DNA from: Paenirhizobium daejeonense
GTDB lineage: Bacteria > Pseudomonadota > Alphaproteobacteria > Rhizobiales > Rhizobiaceae
Length of the DNA: 64,000 nucleotides
Assembly (NCBI RefSeq): GCF_014280875.1
Contig: NZ_JACLAL010000006.1
Location: forward strand, 420,998 to 484,997
Direction of reading: 5' to 3'
Shown: positions 34,873-44,776 of the stretch, in pieces
How the letters are laid out: each line of letters opens with the position of its first letter
Position numbering within the stretch: position 1 is the stretch's first letter
Translations under genes and position numbers: made by a program
Notes under the pieces: generated by a model
The model's input: the letters and a program-made list of their open reading frames with translations, nothing else
Told to the model about the DNA's origin: nothing
Databases searched by the model: none

Positions 34873-37578
34873 TCAGGCGTTTTCGAATGTGCCGTGGCAA
34901 TGTTTATATTTCTTGCCGGAACCGCAGGGGCAAGGCTCGTTGCGGCCGACGCGGCCCCAGGTGGCGGGGTCCTGCGGGTTACGGTCCTCCGGTGCGACGT
35001 AGTTTGCCGCGCCTTCGTCGAAATCGTCCTCGCCGGTGCTTGCATCGACGTGGTGCGCTTCCATGACCGGCAGGGTCGGCGCCGGCGGAGCTTCGCGCAC
35101 GATCTCAACGCGGGACATCTGCATGGTTACGGCGTCGCGCAGGTTGGCGAGCAGGGCCTGGAAGAGCTCGAAAGCTTCAGCCTTGTATTCCTGCAGCGGG
35201 TCGCGCTGGGCGTAGCCGCGGAAACCGACGACGGATCGCAGGTGGTCCAGGTTGACGATGTGCTCGCGCCAGAGATTGTCGATGGTCTGAAGCACGATCG
35301 AGCGTTCGACATAGGCCGTGATCTCGGGGCCGAAGCGTTCAGCCTTCTCTGCCGCGGCCTTGTCTGCGGCCTCGGTGATGCGGGTGACGATGTCGTCTTC
35401 CGCAATGCCTTCTTCCGTCGCCCACTGCTCGATCGGCAGGTCGAGGTTGAGGGTCGTTGCGACCTTCTCCTTAAGCCCTGCCACATCCCACTGCTCGGCA
35501 TAGGCGCGCTCGGGAATGTGGACGCGCACCATGGTCTCGATGACCTCGTGGCGCATGTCGGCGATCGTGCTGGACACATCGGTGGCGTCCATCAGCTCGA
35601 TGCGTTGCTCGAAGATAACCTTGCGCTGGTCGTTCAGCACGTCGTCATACTTGAGCAGGTTCTTGCGGATGTCGAAGTTGCGGGCTTCGACCTTTTTCTG
35701 GGCGCGTTCCAGAGCCTTGTTGATCCAGGGATGGACGATTGCCTCGCCGTCCTTCAGGCCGAGCTTCTGCAGCATCGAGTCCATGCGGTCGGAGCCGAAG
35801 ATGCGCATCAGGTCGTCCTGAAGCGACAGATAAAACTTCGACCGGCCCGGGTCACCCTGACGGCCGGAACGGCCGCGAAGCTGGTTGTCGATACGCCGGC
35901 TTTCGTGGCGCTCCGTCGCGATGACATAAAGGCCGCCGGCGGCAAGCGCCTCTGCCTTGAGCTTCTTCACCTCCTCGCGGATGGCCTGTTCCTTGGCGTC
36001 AAGCTCGGGGCCCGGTTCCATGCCTTCCAGCTCGCGCTCGAGGCGCATGTCGATATTGCCTCCGAGCTGGATGTCGGTACCGCGGCCGGCCATGTTGGTG
36101 GCGATGGTCACGGCGCCGGGTACGCCGGCCTGCGAGACGATATAGGCTTCCTGCTCGTGGTAGCGGGCATTCAGCACCTGGAACTTGTCGAAGCCGGATT
36201 TCTTCAGGAGGTTGGCCAGAAGCTCTGATTTCTCGATGGAGGTAGTGCCGACAAGAACCGGCTGCTTGCGCTCGTGCGCGGCCTTGATCTCGGCGATGAT
36301 CGCCGTGAACTTTTCCTCGAAGGTCCGGTAGACCTCGTCATCCTCGTCGATACGCTGGATCGGCAGGTTGGTGGGAACCTCGATAACATCAAGACCGTAG
36401 ATGTTGGCGAACTCCTCCGCCTCGGTCGCTGCCGTACCGGTCATGCCGGCCAGCTTGTCGTACATGCGGAAGTAATTCTGGAAGGTGATCGAGGCGAGCG
36501 TCTGGTTCTCCGGCTGGATCTGCACCTTTTCCTTGGCTTCAAGCGCCTGATGCTGGCCTTCCGAGTAACGGCGGCCCGGCATCATGCGGCCGGTAAACTC
36601 ATCGATGATGACGATTTCGCCGTTGCGGACGATGTAGTCCTTGTCGCGCTGGAAGAGCTTGTGAGCCTTCAAAGCGTTGTTGATGTGGTGGACGATCGAG
36701 ACGTTTTCGACGTCGTAGAGTGACTCGCCTTTCAGCAGGCCGGCTTGACGGAGCAGATTCTCGAGCTTCTCGGTGCCAACTTCGGAGAAGTTGGCCGAGC
36801 GCTGCTTTTCATCGATTTCGTAGTCTTCCTCCGAAAGCATCGGAATGAAGGCGTCGATCGTGTTGTAGAGGTCCGAGCGGTCATCCAGCGGGCCGGAGAT
36901 GATCAGCGGAGTACGGGCTTCGTCGACCAGAATGGAGTCCACTTCGTCGACAATCGCGAAGGCGTGGTCGCGCTGGACCATCTGGTTGCGCTCGTACTTC
37001 ATGTTATCGCGGAGATAATCGAAGCCGAGTTCGTTGTTGGTCGCGTAGATGATGTCGCAGAGGTAGGCCGTGCGGCGTTCCTCGTCGGTCAGGCCGTGGA
37101 CGATGACGCCGGTGGTCAGTCCGAGAAAGCTGTAAAGCTTGCTCATCGTCGTCGCGTCGCGCTTGGCGAGGTAGTCGTTGACGGTAACGACGTGGACGCC
37201 GCGACCGGCAAGTGCGTTGAGGTAGACGGCGAGCGTTGCCACGAGCGTCTTGCCTTCGCCGGTTTTCATCTCCGCGATCGCGTTATCGTTCAGGATCATC
37301 GCGCCGATGAGCTGTACGTCAAAGGGTCGCATGCCGAGCGCGCGGCGGGAGGCCTCGCGAGCAACGGCGAAGGCCGGGACCAGAATGTCGTCGAGCGTCT
37401 TGCCTTCGGCCAGCAGCTTGCGGAATTCCTGGGTCTTGCCGGAGAGCGCCTCGTCGGAGAGGGCCTTCATCTGGTCTTCCAGCGCGGCAATAGCCGCCAC
37501 CTTCGGCTGATACGAGCGAACGCGGCGCTCATTGGCCGATCCGAAGAGTTTGCGGGCGAGCCCACCGAGACTGACCAT
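34873..37578 (-). CDS. secA: preprotein translocase ATPase SecA
   Basis: Motor of the Sec export pathway, 901 residues, the normal length. Walker [13 protein letters not shown] near residue 105; DEAD-box equivalent [13 protein letters not shown] near 215; preprotein crosslinking domain near 230-370; conserved [10 protein letters not shown] near 500; C-terminal zinc finger [12 protein letters not shown] at the very end, required for SecB and lipid contacts. ATG 37578 ([17 protein letters not shown]) is the usual start; 22 upstream codons in frame are not family-like. It is divergent from the parvulin gene. Confidence 0.97.
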   Translation of the reverse strand: MVSLGGLARKLFGSANERRVRSYQPKVAAIAALEDQMKALSDEALSGKTQEFRKLLAEGKTLDDILVPAFAVAREASRRALGMRPFDVQLIGAMILNDNAIAEMKTGEGKTLVATLAVYLNALAGRGVHVVTVNDYLAKRDATTMSKLYSFLGLTTGVIVHGLTDEERRTAYLCDIIYATNNELGFDYLRDNMKYERNQMVQRDHAFAIVDEVDSILVDEARTPLIISGPLDDRSDLYNTIDAFIPMLSEEDYEIDEKQRSANFSEVGTEKLENLLRQAGLLKGESLYDVENVSIVHHINNALKAHKLFQRDKDYIVRNGEIVIIDEFTGRMMPGRRYSEGQHQALEAKEKVQIQPENQTLASITFQNYFRMYDKLAGMTGTAATEAEEFANIYGLDVIEVPTNLPIQRIDEDDEVYRTFEEKFTAIIAEIKAAHERKQPVLVGTTSIEKSELLANLLKKSGFDKFQVLNARYHEQEAYIVSQAGVPGAVTIATNMAGRGTDIQLGGNIDMRLERELEGMEPGPELDAKEQAIREEVKKLKAEALAAGGLYVIATERHESRRIDNQLRGRSGRQGDPGRSKFYLSLQDDLMRIFGSDRMDSMLQKLGLKDGEAIVHPWINKALERAQKKVEARNFDIRKNLLKYDDVLNDQRKVIFEQRIELMDATDVSSTIADMRHEVIETMVRVHIPERAYAEQWDVAGLKEKVATTLNLDLPIEQWATEEGIAEDDIVTRITEAADKAAAEKAERFGPEITAYVERSIVLQTIDNLWREHIVNLDHLRSVVGFRGYAQRDPLQEYKAEAFELFQALLANLRDAVTMQMSRVEIVREAPPAPTLPVMEAHHVDASTGEDDFDEGAANYVAPEDRNPQDPATWGRVGRNEPCPCGSGKKYKHCHGTFENA

Positions 37579-37691
37579 TCGATGGTCCTTTCTGACCTTC
37601 GTCATATTCGTTGCGTATCCTGATCGCCGGCCGAAATTCGGCACGCAGGCACGGGAGGCCCGGAAACGGCTCTGGACGCGCGGTTGCGTGA

Positions 37692-37720
37692 CAGATAAGA
37701 GGGGGGTCGAATGATGTCAA
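37692..37720 (-). promoter_or_regulatory. secA promoter candidate
   Basis: Minus strand TTGACA (37720-37715), 17-base spacer, TATCTG (37697-37692). It would start transcription near 37685, giving a leader of about 107 bases. The -35 is perfect; the -10 is weak, fitting many rhizobial promoters. Confidence 0.5.
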
Positions 37721-37820
37721 CGGCGCAGCTTGGCCGCAAACGCTTGGTCTACCGTGCTTTGGACAATTTTTCGCCCGATTCGAACGGTCAAGAAACGGTT
37801 CCCCATCCGAAAGGTTTCAC

Positions 37821-38681
37821 ATGCTTCGCTTTCATAAACTCGCCCTTGCTGCCTGCGTCGCTCTGATCGGGCTCCAGAACCAGGTTCTGGCCGAAGACGC
37901 CGTCGTCGCCAAGGTCGGCGATCTCACCATTACCCAGTCGGAACTCGACCTTGCCGTTGCCAATCTCGATCCGCAGCTTTCCCAGCTTCCGGAAGAGCAG
38001 AAGAAGGTTGCAGCCCTTTCCGGCGCCATCGACGTCAAGCTGCTCGCTGGCAATGCCGCTGGCGAAGGCCTGAAGGACGATCCGGAATATCAGCGCCGCA
38101 TGGCCTATATCGCCGATCGCGAGCTGCATAACCTTTACTTCAAGAAGCACGTCGTTGACGCGGTCACGGACGATGAAGTCAAGGCGCGCTACGAGAAGGA
38201 AATCGCCGCCCTGCCGAAGCAGGAAGAGGTTCGCGCCCGCCATATCCTCGTCAAGACCGAGGAAGAGGCCAAGGACATCATCAAGCAGCTCGACGCCGGC
38301 AAGGACTTCGTCGAACTCGCCAAGGAAAAGTCGACCGACCCGAACAAGTCGGAAGGTGGCGACCTCGGCTACTTTACCAAGGGCCGGATGGTACCGGAAT
38401 TCGAGGAAGCCGCCTTCGCCATGGAGAAGGGCGCCTATTCCAAGACCCCGATCAAGACGCAGTTCGGCTACCACGTGATCAAGGTCGAGGACAAGCGCGA
38501 AGCCGCTCCTCCGACCCTGGAAGAAGTCGGTCCGCAGGTTCGCCAGCTCGTCATGCGCGACAAGTATCTTGAGATCATCGAAAAGGCGAAAGCCGAAAAG
38601 AAGGTCGAAATCGTCGACGAGGCCCTGCGCAAGGGCTACGAGGATGTGAACAAGCAGCAGGCAGAGCAGCCGCAGCAGTAA
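37821..38681 (+). CDS. periplasmic parvulin-type peptidyl-prolyl isomerase
   Basis: 286 residues. A signal peptide ([21 protein letters not shown], about 6-26) precedes an N-terminal chaperone-like helical region and the PpiC parvulin domain ([16 protein letters not shown] near 138, [20 protein letters not shown] near 180-200, [10 protein letters not shown] near 215-225). SurA/PpiD-like in role, helping outer-membrane protein folding. The tail is Gln-rich (KQQAEQPQQ). ATG 37821 is preceded by AAAGG. Divergent from secA; a terminator separates it from argJ. Confidence 0.9.
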   Translation: MLRFHKLALAACVALIGLQNQVLAEDAVVAKVGDLTITQSELDLAVANLDPQLSQLPEEQKKVAALSGAIDVKLLAGNAAGEGLKDDPEYQRRMAYIADRELHNLYFKKHVVDAVTDDEVKARYEKEIAALPKQEEVRARHILVKTEEEAKDIIKQLDAGKDFVELAKEKSTDPNKSEGGDLGYFTKGRMVPEFEEAAFAMEKGAYSKTPIKTQFGYHVIKVEDKREAAPPTLEEVGPQVRQLVMRDKYLEIIEKAKAEKKVEIVDEALRKGYEDVNKQQAEQPQQ

Positions 38682-38705
38682 CTGCTGTTTCCGTTCAAAT
38701 CCCTG

Positions 38706-38724
38706 GGCCCGCATCTTGCGGGCC
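38706..38724 (+). terminator. hairpin after parvulin gene
   Basis: GGCCCGC (38706-38712) and GCGGGCC (38718-38724) with loop ATCTT; the tract after it is TTCCTGTT, so it is weak and may be partly read through into argJ. Confidence 0.5.
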
Positions 38725-38745
38725 TTCCTGTTACAGGTGGTATCG

Positions 38746-39987
38746 ATGTCTGAAGCCGTTTCTCCCCTCGCTCCGAAATCCTATCCCGAGATGCCGGTGA
38801 TCCGCGGCGTGTCCATGTCGACCGCGGCGGCAGGCATCAAGTACAAGAACCGCACCGACGTCCTGCTGATGTCCTTCGAGCGTCCGGCGACCGTCGCCGG
38901 GGTGTTTACCAAGTCCAAGTGCCCTTCGGCTCCGGTCGATTTCTGCCGCTCCAACCTTGGGCATGGTGTAGCGCGCGGCGTCGTCGTCAACTCCGGTAAC
39001 GCGAATGCCTTCACCGGTATCAAGGGCCGTGCGGCGACGGAGCTTACCGCGAAGTCGGCTGCGGCTGCCCTCGGTTGCGCGGAGAACGAGATCTATCTCG
39101 CTTCGACCGGTGTGATCGGCGAGCCGCTGGATGCGACGAAATTCTCTGGTGTTCTGGGCGACATGGCAAAGGGCGCAACCGGCGATTTCTGGCTGGAAGC
39201 GGCACGAGCGATCATGACCACCGATACCTATCCGAAGGTCGCCACCCGCTCGGCCGAGATCGGTGGAGTGAAGGTGACGATCAACGGTATTGCCAAGGGC
39301 GCCGGCATGATCGCGCCCGACATGGCGACCATGCTGTCCTTCGTGGTGACGGATGCCGATATCGCGGCACCTGCATTGCAGGCGCTTCTCTCCGCCGGCG
39401 TCGAGCCGACCTTCAATTCGGTGACGGTCGATAGCGACACTTCGACGTCGGACACGCTCCTGCTGTTTGCAACCGGGGCAGCTGCCGCAGACGGCCAGAA
39501 GAAGGTCGAATCCGCCGAGGATCCGGCGCTGTCCGGGTTCAAGTCCGCCTTGAACGATCTTCTGAAGGACCTTGCCCTCCAGGTGGTGCGTGACGGCGAA
39601 GGCGCTCGCAAGATGGTTGAAGTGACCGTCGTCGGCGCTGAGACGGATCAGGCCGCCAAGAAGATTGCGCTTTCCATCGCCAATTCACCGCTGGTCAAGA
39701 CGGCTATTGCGGGCGAGGATGCCAATTGGGGGCGTATCGTTATGGCCGTTGGCAAGTCCGGCGAAATGGCTGATCGCGACCGTCTGGCGATCTGGTTCGG
39801 TGACATCCGCGTTGCCGTCAATGGCGAGCGGGATCCGGCCTATTCGGAAGCTGCGACCACGGCCGTCATGAAGGAGCAGGACATTCCGGTAAAGGTCGAT
39901 ATCGGCCTCGGCGATGGCCGCGCGACTGTGTGGACCTGCGATCTCACCAAGGAATATGTTGCGATCAATGGCGACTACCGGAGCTGA
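38746..39987 (+). CDS. argJ: bifunctional ornithine acetyltransferase/N-acetylglutamate synthase
   Basis: Recycles the acetyl group in arginine synthesis (ornithine acetyltransferase; and may make N-acetylglutamate). 413 residues. Autocleavage motif [10 protein letters not shown] near residue 190, with cleavage expected at Ala-Thr; GAGMIAPDM just before it. [11 protein letters not shown] near 80 and [10 protein letters not shown] near 320 are typical. ATG 38746 with AGGTGGT upstream; 10 extra codons to 38716 have no match. Whether it is bifunctional cannot be told from sequence. The gene pair with argH, 27 kb away, is unlinked. Confidence 0.95.
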   Translation: MSEAVSPLAPKSYPEMPVIRGVSMSTAAAGIKYKNRTDVLLMSFERPATVAGVFTKSKCPSAPVDFCRSNLGHGVARGVVVNSGNANAFTGIKGRAATELTAKSAAAALGCAENEIYLASTGVIGEPLDATKFSGVLGDMAKGATGDFWLEAARAIMTTDTYPKVATRSAEIGGVKVTINGIAKGAGMIAPDMATMLSFVVTDADIAAPALQALLSAGVEPTFNSVTVDSDTSTSDTLLLFATGAAAADGQKKVESAEDPALSGFKSALNDLLKDLALQVVRDGEGARKMVEVTVVGAETDQAAKKIALSIANSPLVKTAIAGEDANWGRIVMAVGKSGEMADRDRLAIWFGDIRVAVNGERDPAYSEAATTAVMKEQDIPVKVDIGLGDGRATVWTCDLTKEYVAINGDYRS

Positions 39988-39995
39988 CGACCAGA

Positions 39996-40775
39996 ATGCT
40001 CGCTGTACCCTTTGAAGACAATCTGCCGCTGGTGCGTCGGCTGGAAGCCGTGGGCTTCCGGGCCTGGCCGGCGGCAAATGTGCAATATGACGGCAGCTGG
40101 CAGATCCGGCTGACCGGCGGTCATCCTTCCAAGCGGTTGAACTGCATTGTCGCGCTCGATCCGTCCGACAGCCGCGACATCGCGATCCGGTTGGAGAAGG
40201 CCGGGCGGAAGTTCGCTTCTTACGGTCGCCCGCTGATCGTGCGCCAGACGCCGCTGGCGCCGAAGCCGCTCATCGATCACCTGGAGACGGAAGGCTGGGA
40301 GTGCTTCGAGGACGTGGTCACGATGACCTGCGATCTCGCGGATATCGTGTTGCCGGATACGCTCGATCATCTTCCGACTCATGATGTCGGCCGTTATGTC
40401 GATGCAAGCCTCGAACTGCAGGGCGAAGACGCGGCCCTCAAGCCGGCTCTTGCCGAAATCATCGGCGCGATCAAGCCGCCGACGGGTCTCTTCCTCATCG
40501 AAACGGCCGAGCGGGGACCGGTCGCGACAACGCTTTGCGTCCAGGACAACGATCTTGCCGGCATCATGTCGCTTGCTGTTGCGCACGACCAGCGGCGCAA
40601 GGGGCTTGGCCTTGAGGTGCTGACTGCGGCTTTGCGTTGGGCTCGAATGCGCGGCGCCCGGCGTGCCTGGCTACAGGTCGTTGCCGACAACGAGCCTGCA
40701 ATCGCCCTCTACCACAAGCTCGGCTTCAAGGAAGCCTATCTTTACCACTACTGGCGCAAGGGAAAAGACGCATGA
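39996..40775 (+). CDS. GNAT family N-acetyltransferase
   Basis: 259 residues, with a C-terminal GNAT domain: AGIMSLAVAHDQRRKGLGLEVL near 190-210 (pyrophosphate-binding loop RRKGLG) and ALYHKLGFKEAYLYHYW near 237-253. The N-terminal half appears to be a second, degenerate GNAT-like region. Substrate unknown. ATG 39996, 9 bases after the argJ stop; its stop overlaps the mutT start as ATGA. Co-transcription with argJ and mutT is likely. Confidence 0.85.
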   Translation: MLAVPFEDNLPLVRRLEAVGFRAWPAANVQYDGSWQIRLTGGHPSKRLNCIVALDPSDSRDIAIRLEKAGRKFASYGRPLIVRQTPLAPKPLIDHLETEGWECFEDVVTMTCDLADIVLPDTLDHLPTHDVGRYVDASLELQGEDAALKPALAEIIGAIKPPTGLFLIETAERGPVATTLCVQDNDLAGIMSLAVAHDQRRKGLGLEVLTAALRWARMRGARRAWLQVVADNEPAIALYHKLGFKEAYLYHYWRKGKDA

Positions 40776-41185
40776 GCGACGGGGAAAAGCAGATCCTTCT
40801 CGTTGCGGCCTGCGCGCTGATCGACAGCGACGGCCGCATACTTCTGGCCCAGAGGCCGGAGGGCAAGTCGCTGGCAGGCCTTTGGGAATTTCCGGGTGGC
40901 AAGGTCGAGCCGGGGGAGACCCCCGAGGAGACGCTGATCCGTGAGATGGAGGAAGAAATCGGCATTACGACCAAGGTTGCGTGCCTCGCGCCGCTGACAT
41001 TCGCTAGCCATACCTACGAGACATTCCATCTGCTGATGCCGCTCTTCGTCTGCCGTCGTTACGAGGGCATTGCCCATGGCAAGGAAGGGCAGGCGATCAA
41101 GTGGGTTCGCCCGCAGGCACTGCGCGATTACCCCATGCCGCCGGCTGACGAGCCGCTCATTCCCTTCCTCCAGGATCTGCTTTAG
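40772..41185 (+). CDS. mutT: 8-oxo-dGTP diphosphatase MutT
   Basis: Nudix hydrolase that removes oxidised dGTP from the nucleotide pool, 137 residues. Nudix box GKVEPGETPEETLIREMEEEIGI-type pattern (G-x5-E-x7-REx2EExG) spans about residues 41-63, complete. QRPEGKSLAGLWEFPGG precedes it, and RPQALRDYPMPPAD near 115 closes the MutT fold. ATG 40772 overlaps the GNAT stop. The upstream open frame to 40637 is antisense to nothing and overlaps the GNAT gene, so is rejected. Confidence 0.92.
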   Translation: MSDGEKQILLVAACALIDSDGRILLAQRPEGKSLAGLWEFPGGKVEPGETPEETLIREMEEEIGITTKVACLAPLTFASHTYETFHLLMPLFVCRRYEGIAHGKEGQAIKWVRPQALRDYPMPPADEPLIPFLQDLL

Positions 41186-41198
41186 GATATCCTACAGT

Positions 41199-41225
41199 TT
41201 AAGGACGTTTTAAGGACGTTCTTAA
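41199..41225 (+). promoter_or_regulatory. CtrA-type TTAA-N7-TTAA box
   Basis: TTAA at 41199, 41210 and 41222, with N7 (GGACGTT) and N8 (GGACGTTC) spacers. The first pair matches the CtrA consensus TTAA-N7-TTAA exactly. It precedes the small membrane protein and Flp pilin genes. Confidence 0.6.
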
Positions 41226-41293
41226 CGCAAAGTTTATCACCATCAGGCAAAGCTCGCTTCTGTTCATGCGTTAGAGCGTGCGTGGAGCGTGTC

Positions 41294-41611
41294 ATGGTAA
41301 ACGAGGATTTCTGGAAGACCGTCCGGTCGAGAGAGCGGTCTTCGCAAAAGTCGGGAAAGACTGGAGTTTTGAACATCGCCTTGCTGTTCGGCACGGCGGT
41401 GATTGCGCTGTCGCTTGTCCTGACGCCAATGCTCGCCGGAAAGACGGAACGAAAGAGCCTCGCCTTCCAGCCGGACGAATACGATATGCTCAGCACAGGG
41501 TCGATCAACCGGTCGGATAACGGCAAGCGGTATACGATCCGTCGCAGCGTTCTTCAGAAAACACCAGGATCGGTTTGCATCGTCGACGGCTATGGCGCCG
41601 ACGGGTGCTGA
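41294..41611 (+). CDS. small single-pass membrane protein, unknown function
   Basis: 105 residues: basic N-terminus, one membrane helix (LNIALLFGTAVIALSLVLTPMLA, about 25-47), then a periplasmic tail with KSLAFQPDEYDMLSTGSI and a cysteine at SVCIVDG. I do not recognise a named family. Start ATG 41294; the GTG at 41282 is an alternative. It is 61 bases upstream of the Flp pilin gene and behind the CtrA-type box, so it may serve pilus biogenesis or cell-cycle-timed envelope remodelling; this is inference. Confidence 0.65.
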   Translation: MVNEDFWKTVRSRERSSQKSGKTGVLNIALLFGTAVIALSLVLTPMLAGKTERKSLAFQPDEYDMLSTGSINRSDNGKRYTIRRSVLQKTPGSVCIVDGYGADGC

Positions 41612-41672
41612 TTCAATATTTCAGACAAGTCATAATTTCTCGGCCGTTCGGTCAACACTCGCGGGAGACGAA

Positions 41673-41846
41673 ATGCATCTCGTCCGGAAATTCCTTGCAG
41701 ACCGACAGGGCGCGACCGCTATCGAATATGGATTGCTTGCGGCGATCATGGGGGCCGCTCTCATCGGTGGCTTCGGCATGTTCAGTGGGTCGCTTCAGAA
41801 CATGTTCGGTACGATCGAAACGAATGTGACGGGTGCCGGCAACTGA
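41673..41846 (+). CDS. Flp/Fap-type pilin
   Basis: 57 residues. Prepilin leader MHLVRKFLADRQG then hydrophobic core ATAIEYGLLAAIMGAALIGG with the mature-chain Glu (IEYGL) needed for assembly. Cleavage expected after Gly13 by a TadV-type peptidase. ATG 41673 with GGGAGACGAA upstream. No tad/cpa assembly genes are in the window, so this is an orphan pilin here. CtrA control of pilA is known in Caulobacter and plausible here given the upstream box. Confidence 0.88.
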   Translation: MHLVRKFLADRQGATAIEYGLLAAIMGAALIGGFGMFSGSLQNMFGTIETNVTGAGN

Positions 41847-41855
41847 GCCGGATCG

Positions 41856-42737
41856 TCATTCCATAAGCTTGCGGTTCGGATCGAGCGCATCGGCGAGCCG
41901 CATTTTCGCGGATCCCGGCTTCAGCGGCTTCTGTTGGCTTTCGTGTGCCGCCCATCCCGATACGTAAATGATGGAGAAGGTGGCGCGGATACGTCCGTCC
42001 GGGTCTGAATAGCGCTCCGCATAAAGCTCGGCCGCCCTCATGAAAAACGCCCTGTTCACCGGCTTTTTGCTGCGCCCGAGCAGCGGATTGGTCATACCCA
42101 TGGCCTTCAGGTCTCGCATGAGCGGGAAGATCGAATCATAGCGGACTGTATGACTCTCTTCGTCGATGACGGGCAGGGCGAAACCGGTGCGCTGCAGCAG
42201 CCCCCCAATGTCGCGAATATCGGCAAAGGGTATGACGCGCGGGCTTGCGCCGCCATAGAGTTCCGCCTCTGCCGCGAGCAGTACGTCGCGCAGTTCGGCA
42301 AGCGTGCCGGCGCCGGGAATTGCCGCGAGGAACAGGCCGTCGGGCTTCAGGGCGCGGCGGATCTGCACGAGCACGCCAGGCGTGTCATTGGTGAGGTGCA
42401 GCGATAGCGGAGAGAGCACCAGATTGACCGACTGGGGTTCCAGCGGCACCGTTTCCCATGCTGCTTCGCGGACGCTCTCTGCGCCGGAGGTAAGGTCCGG
42501 TGCAACCTCGATACGTTCCAGCCGGTCGATCTTGCCGGTGGCAAGGGCGGCGCGTGCGGTGAGACCTGTGGCGCCATGCAGTTCAACGGCATCCTCGAAG
42601 CGGCGCTCGACCAGCGAAAGTCTATCGGCGATTTCGCCTGCGGCGATCTCCAGCAGGAAATCGGCGCCCTCGGTCATGGCCGACAGCGCACGCCTGCGGT
42701 TGGCGGCGATCAGCCGGTCGTCGAAAAGCCTTTCCAT
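41856..42737 (-). CDS. NDUFAF5-like SAM methyltransferase
   Basis: 293 residues. Methyltransferase family with pattern LLEIAAGEIADRL near 28, a degenerate motif I, SVNLVLSPLSLHLTNDTPGVL near 105-125 and ALKPDGLFLAAIPGAGTLAEL near 130-150. The domain resembles mitochondrial NDUFAF5, which modifies complex I, but in bacteria its role is not established. ATG 42737. It ends 10 bases from the pilin gene, convergent, and diverges from comF. Confidence 0.78.
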   Translation of the reverse strand: MERLFDDRLIAANRRRALSAMTEGADFLLEIAAGEIADRLSLVERRFEDAVELHGATGLTARAALATGKIDRLERIEVAPDLTSGAESVREAAWETVPLEPQSVNLVLSPLSLHLTNDTPGVLVQIRRALKPDGLFLAAIPGAGTLAELRDVLLAAEAELYGGASPRVIPFADIRDIGGLLQRTGFALPVIDEESHTVRYDSIFPLMRDLKAMGMTNPLLGRSKKPVNRAFFMRAAELYAERYSDPDGRIRATFSIIYVSGWAAHESQQKPLKPGSAKMRLADALDPNRKLME

Positions 42738-42802
42738 CAGAAGACATCCTCTTGAAATTCACGGTCTGGCAAAGGCGCCGGCAAGCGCCTAATGTCAACC
42801 TT

Positions 42803-43591
42803 ATGTCGGGTCGCATAGAGCAAAATTCCATGCCGGTCATCAGGACGGTTATCTTCGATCTGCCATTGCGTGTGGTGGGCGGCCTGCGTGACGCCGTCTT
42901 TCCTCCCGGCTGCGCCCACTGTCATGTGCGTACGGGGCGGCATGGCGCGCTATGTCCTTCCTGCTGGTCGGAGCTTCGGCTCATCGAACGGCCGTTCTGC
43001 GAGGTGCTCGGCACGCCGTTCCAGCGCGACCCCGGCGCGGGTATGGTTTCGGCCGAGGCGATTGCCAATCCGCCGGCATTCGATCGTCTGCGCTCGGTTG
43101 CTGTGCATGACGGCATCGCCCGGGATCTCGTGCACGCCCTCAAATATCGCGACCGGACAGACCTCGCGCCGATGATGGCTGGGTGGATGGTGAGGGCGGG
43201 TGAAGAAGCCCTTTCCTCCTGCGATTGCGTGGTCTCCGTTCCGCTTCATCGCAGCCGGCTGTTCAGCCGCATGTTCAATCAGTCGGCGGAACTGGCGCGC
43301 CATGTGGCGCGGCTTTCCGGTCGGCGGTTCGAGCCGCAGGCGCTTGTGAGACGGAAGCGTACCAGCCAGCAGGTCGGGCTGACAGCCAATGCCCGCGAAC
43401 TCAACGTTCGGGGAGCCTTCATCGTGCCGGAACAGTTGTCCCCCGCCGTGTTCGGGCGGCGTATCGTGCTGGTCGATGACGTCTATACGACAGGTTCGAC
43501 GGTGAGTTCGGCAACGCGGGCGCTCAAGAAAGCGGGTGCTGCCGATGTCACAGTTTTAACCTTTGCAAGGGCATTGTCCGGTCCTATATGA
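42803..43591 (+). CDS. ComF family phosphoribosyltransferase
   Basis: 262 residues. N-terminal zinc ribbon CAHCHVRTGRHGALCPSC near 40-58 (CxxC-x13-CxxC), then PRTase domain with PRPP loop IVLVDDVYTTGSTVSS near 225-240. In competent bacteria ComFC aids DNA uptake and recombination; in rhizobia the role is unclear. ATG 42803 (MSGRIEQNS) or ATG 42830. It diverges from the NDUFAF5-like gene. Confidence 0.88.
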   Translation: MSGRIEQNSMPVIRTVIFDLPLRVVGGLRDAVFPPGCAHCHVRTGRHGALCPSCWSELRLIERPFCEVLGTPFQRDPGAGMVSAEAIANPPAFDRLRSVAVHDGIARDLVHALKYRDRTDLAPMMAGWMVRAGEEALSSCDCVVSVPLHRSRLFSRMFNQSAELARHVARLSGRRFEPQALVRRKRTSQQVGLTANARELNVRGAFIVPEQLSPAVFGRRIVLVDDVYTTGSTVSSATRALKKAGAADVTVLTFARALSGPI

Positions 43592-43646
43592 GCGTGATTG
43601 AGACAACCTCATTTCCCTTCTTGCGCTTACCTGATCGGAGTATTCC

Positions 43647-43904
43647 ATGGCATCGGTGACCATCTACACGAGACAGTTCTGTGGTTATTGCGCCCGCGCG
43701 AAAGGCCTGCTCGAGTCCAAGGGTGTTGCCTTTGTCGAGCATGACGCGACGGACAAGCCGGAGCTTCGGCAGGAAATGATTTCCCGTTCCAACGGCCGGA
43801 TGACATTCCCGCAGATTTTCATCGGCGACTTTCATGTCGGTGGCTGCGACGATCTTTACGCGCTGGATCGTGACGGCAAGCTCGATCCACTACTGGCCAA
43901 TTGA
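43647..43904 (+). CDS. grxC: glutaredoxin 3
   Basis: 85-residue dithiol glutaredoxin. Active site QFCGYCARA (CGYC instead of the common CPYC) at residues 11-19; TFPQIFIG near 53 (cis-Pro) and GGCDDLYALD near 66-75 are the glutathione-binding parts. ATG 43647 with CGGAG upstream. It is 11 bases before the nitrilase gene. The redox pair likely serves ribonucleotide reductase or deglutathionylation. Confidence 0.93.
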   Translation: MASVTIYTRQFCGYCARAKGLLESKGVAFVEHDATDKPELRQEMISRSNGRMTFPQIFIGDFHVGGCDDLYALDRDGKLDPLLAN

Positions 43905-43915
43905 GGAAGATGGAC

Positions 43916-44776
43916 ATGAGCTTTAAAGTCGCTGCCATCCAGATGTGTTCGGGTGTCGACCCTGAAAAGAATGTTGCCTCCATGATCCGGCTTGTGCGCG
44001 AAGCCGCCGCTCATGGTGCGGTTTACGTGCAGACGCCGGAGATGACTGGAGCAATTCAGAAGGATCGCAAGGGACTACAGGCCATCCTGCGCGACGAGAA
44101 TAGCGATCTGGTCGTCAAGGCAGCGTCGGAACTCGCACACGAACTTTCCATCCATCTGCATATCGGTTCGACTGCGATCCTGCTTGCCGATGGGAAGATT
44201 GCCAATCGTGCTTTCCTGTTCGGTCCTGATGGTCGCAAGATCACCAGCTACGACAAGATCCATATGTTCGACGTCGATCTCGACAATGGCGAAAGCTGGC
44301 GTGAAAGCGCGGTGTATAGACCGGGTTCACGCGCCGTGGTGGCGGCTCTCCCGTTCGCAAGGCTCGGGTTTGGCGTCTGCTACGACGTGCGCTTTCCGCA
44401 GCTCTTCCGGGCGGAAGCCCTGGCCGGAGCCGAAATCCTGACGACCCCGGCCGCCTTTACCCGGCAGACGGGGGAGGCGCACTGGGAAGTACTGCTTCGT
44501 GCCCGCGCCATCGAGAATGGTGCATTCGTGATTTCGGCGGCCCAGGCCGGTGTGCATGAGGACGGTCGCGAGACCTTCGGGCATTCGATGATCGTCGATC
44601 CCTGGGGCAAGGTGCTGGCCTCTGCTGGCGGAATGGGTGAGGCCGTCGTGATTGCCGATATCGATACCGCTGCCGTGAAGGCTGCCCGGGCGAAGATCCC
44701 CAACCTCAAGAACGCTCGGGACTTCGAAGTGGACATTGTCGCTCCGCTGCTGGCGAAAGGGGGCGTCACCGTTTGA
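43916..44776 (+). CDS. carbon-nitrogen hydrolase (Nit family)
   Basis: 286 residues of the nitrilase superfamily. Catalytic triad: Glu in VQTPEMTG near 45, Lys in SYDKIHMFD near 115 and Cys in FGVCYDVRFPQLFRAEALAGAE near 150. It resembles Nit1/deaminated glutathione amidase and omega-amidase types, which repair side products of transamination. GAGGAAG sits before ATG 43916; TTG 43901 is an alternative. The stop overlaps the DUF1178 gene's TTG start by one codon. Confidence 0.85.
   Translation: MSFKVAAIQMCSGVDPEKNVASMIRLVREAAAHGAVYVQTPEMTGAIQKDRKGLQAILRDENSDLVVKAASELAHELSIHLHIGSTAILLADGKIANRAFLFGPDGRKITSYDKIHMFDVDLDNGESWRESAVYRPGSRAVVAALPFARLGFGVCYDVRFPQLFRAEALAGAEILTTPAAFTRQTGEAHWEVLLRARAIENGAFVISAAQAGVHEDGRETFGHSMIVDPWGKVLASAGGMGEAVVIADIDTAAVKAARAKIPNLKNARDFEVDIVAPLLAKGGVTV

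Noticed and set aside
34894..36228. 444-codon plus-strand open frame opposite secA
   Set aside because: Antisense to a certain gene, with no known family and codon use of a shadow.
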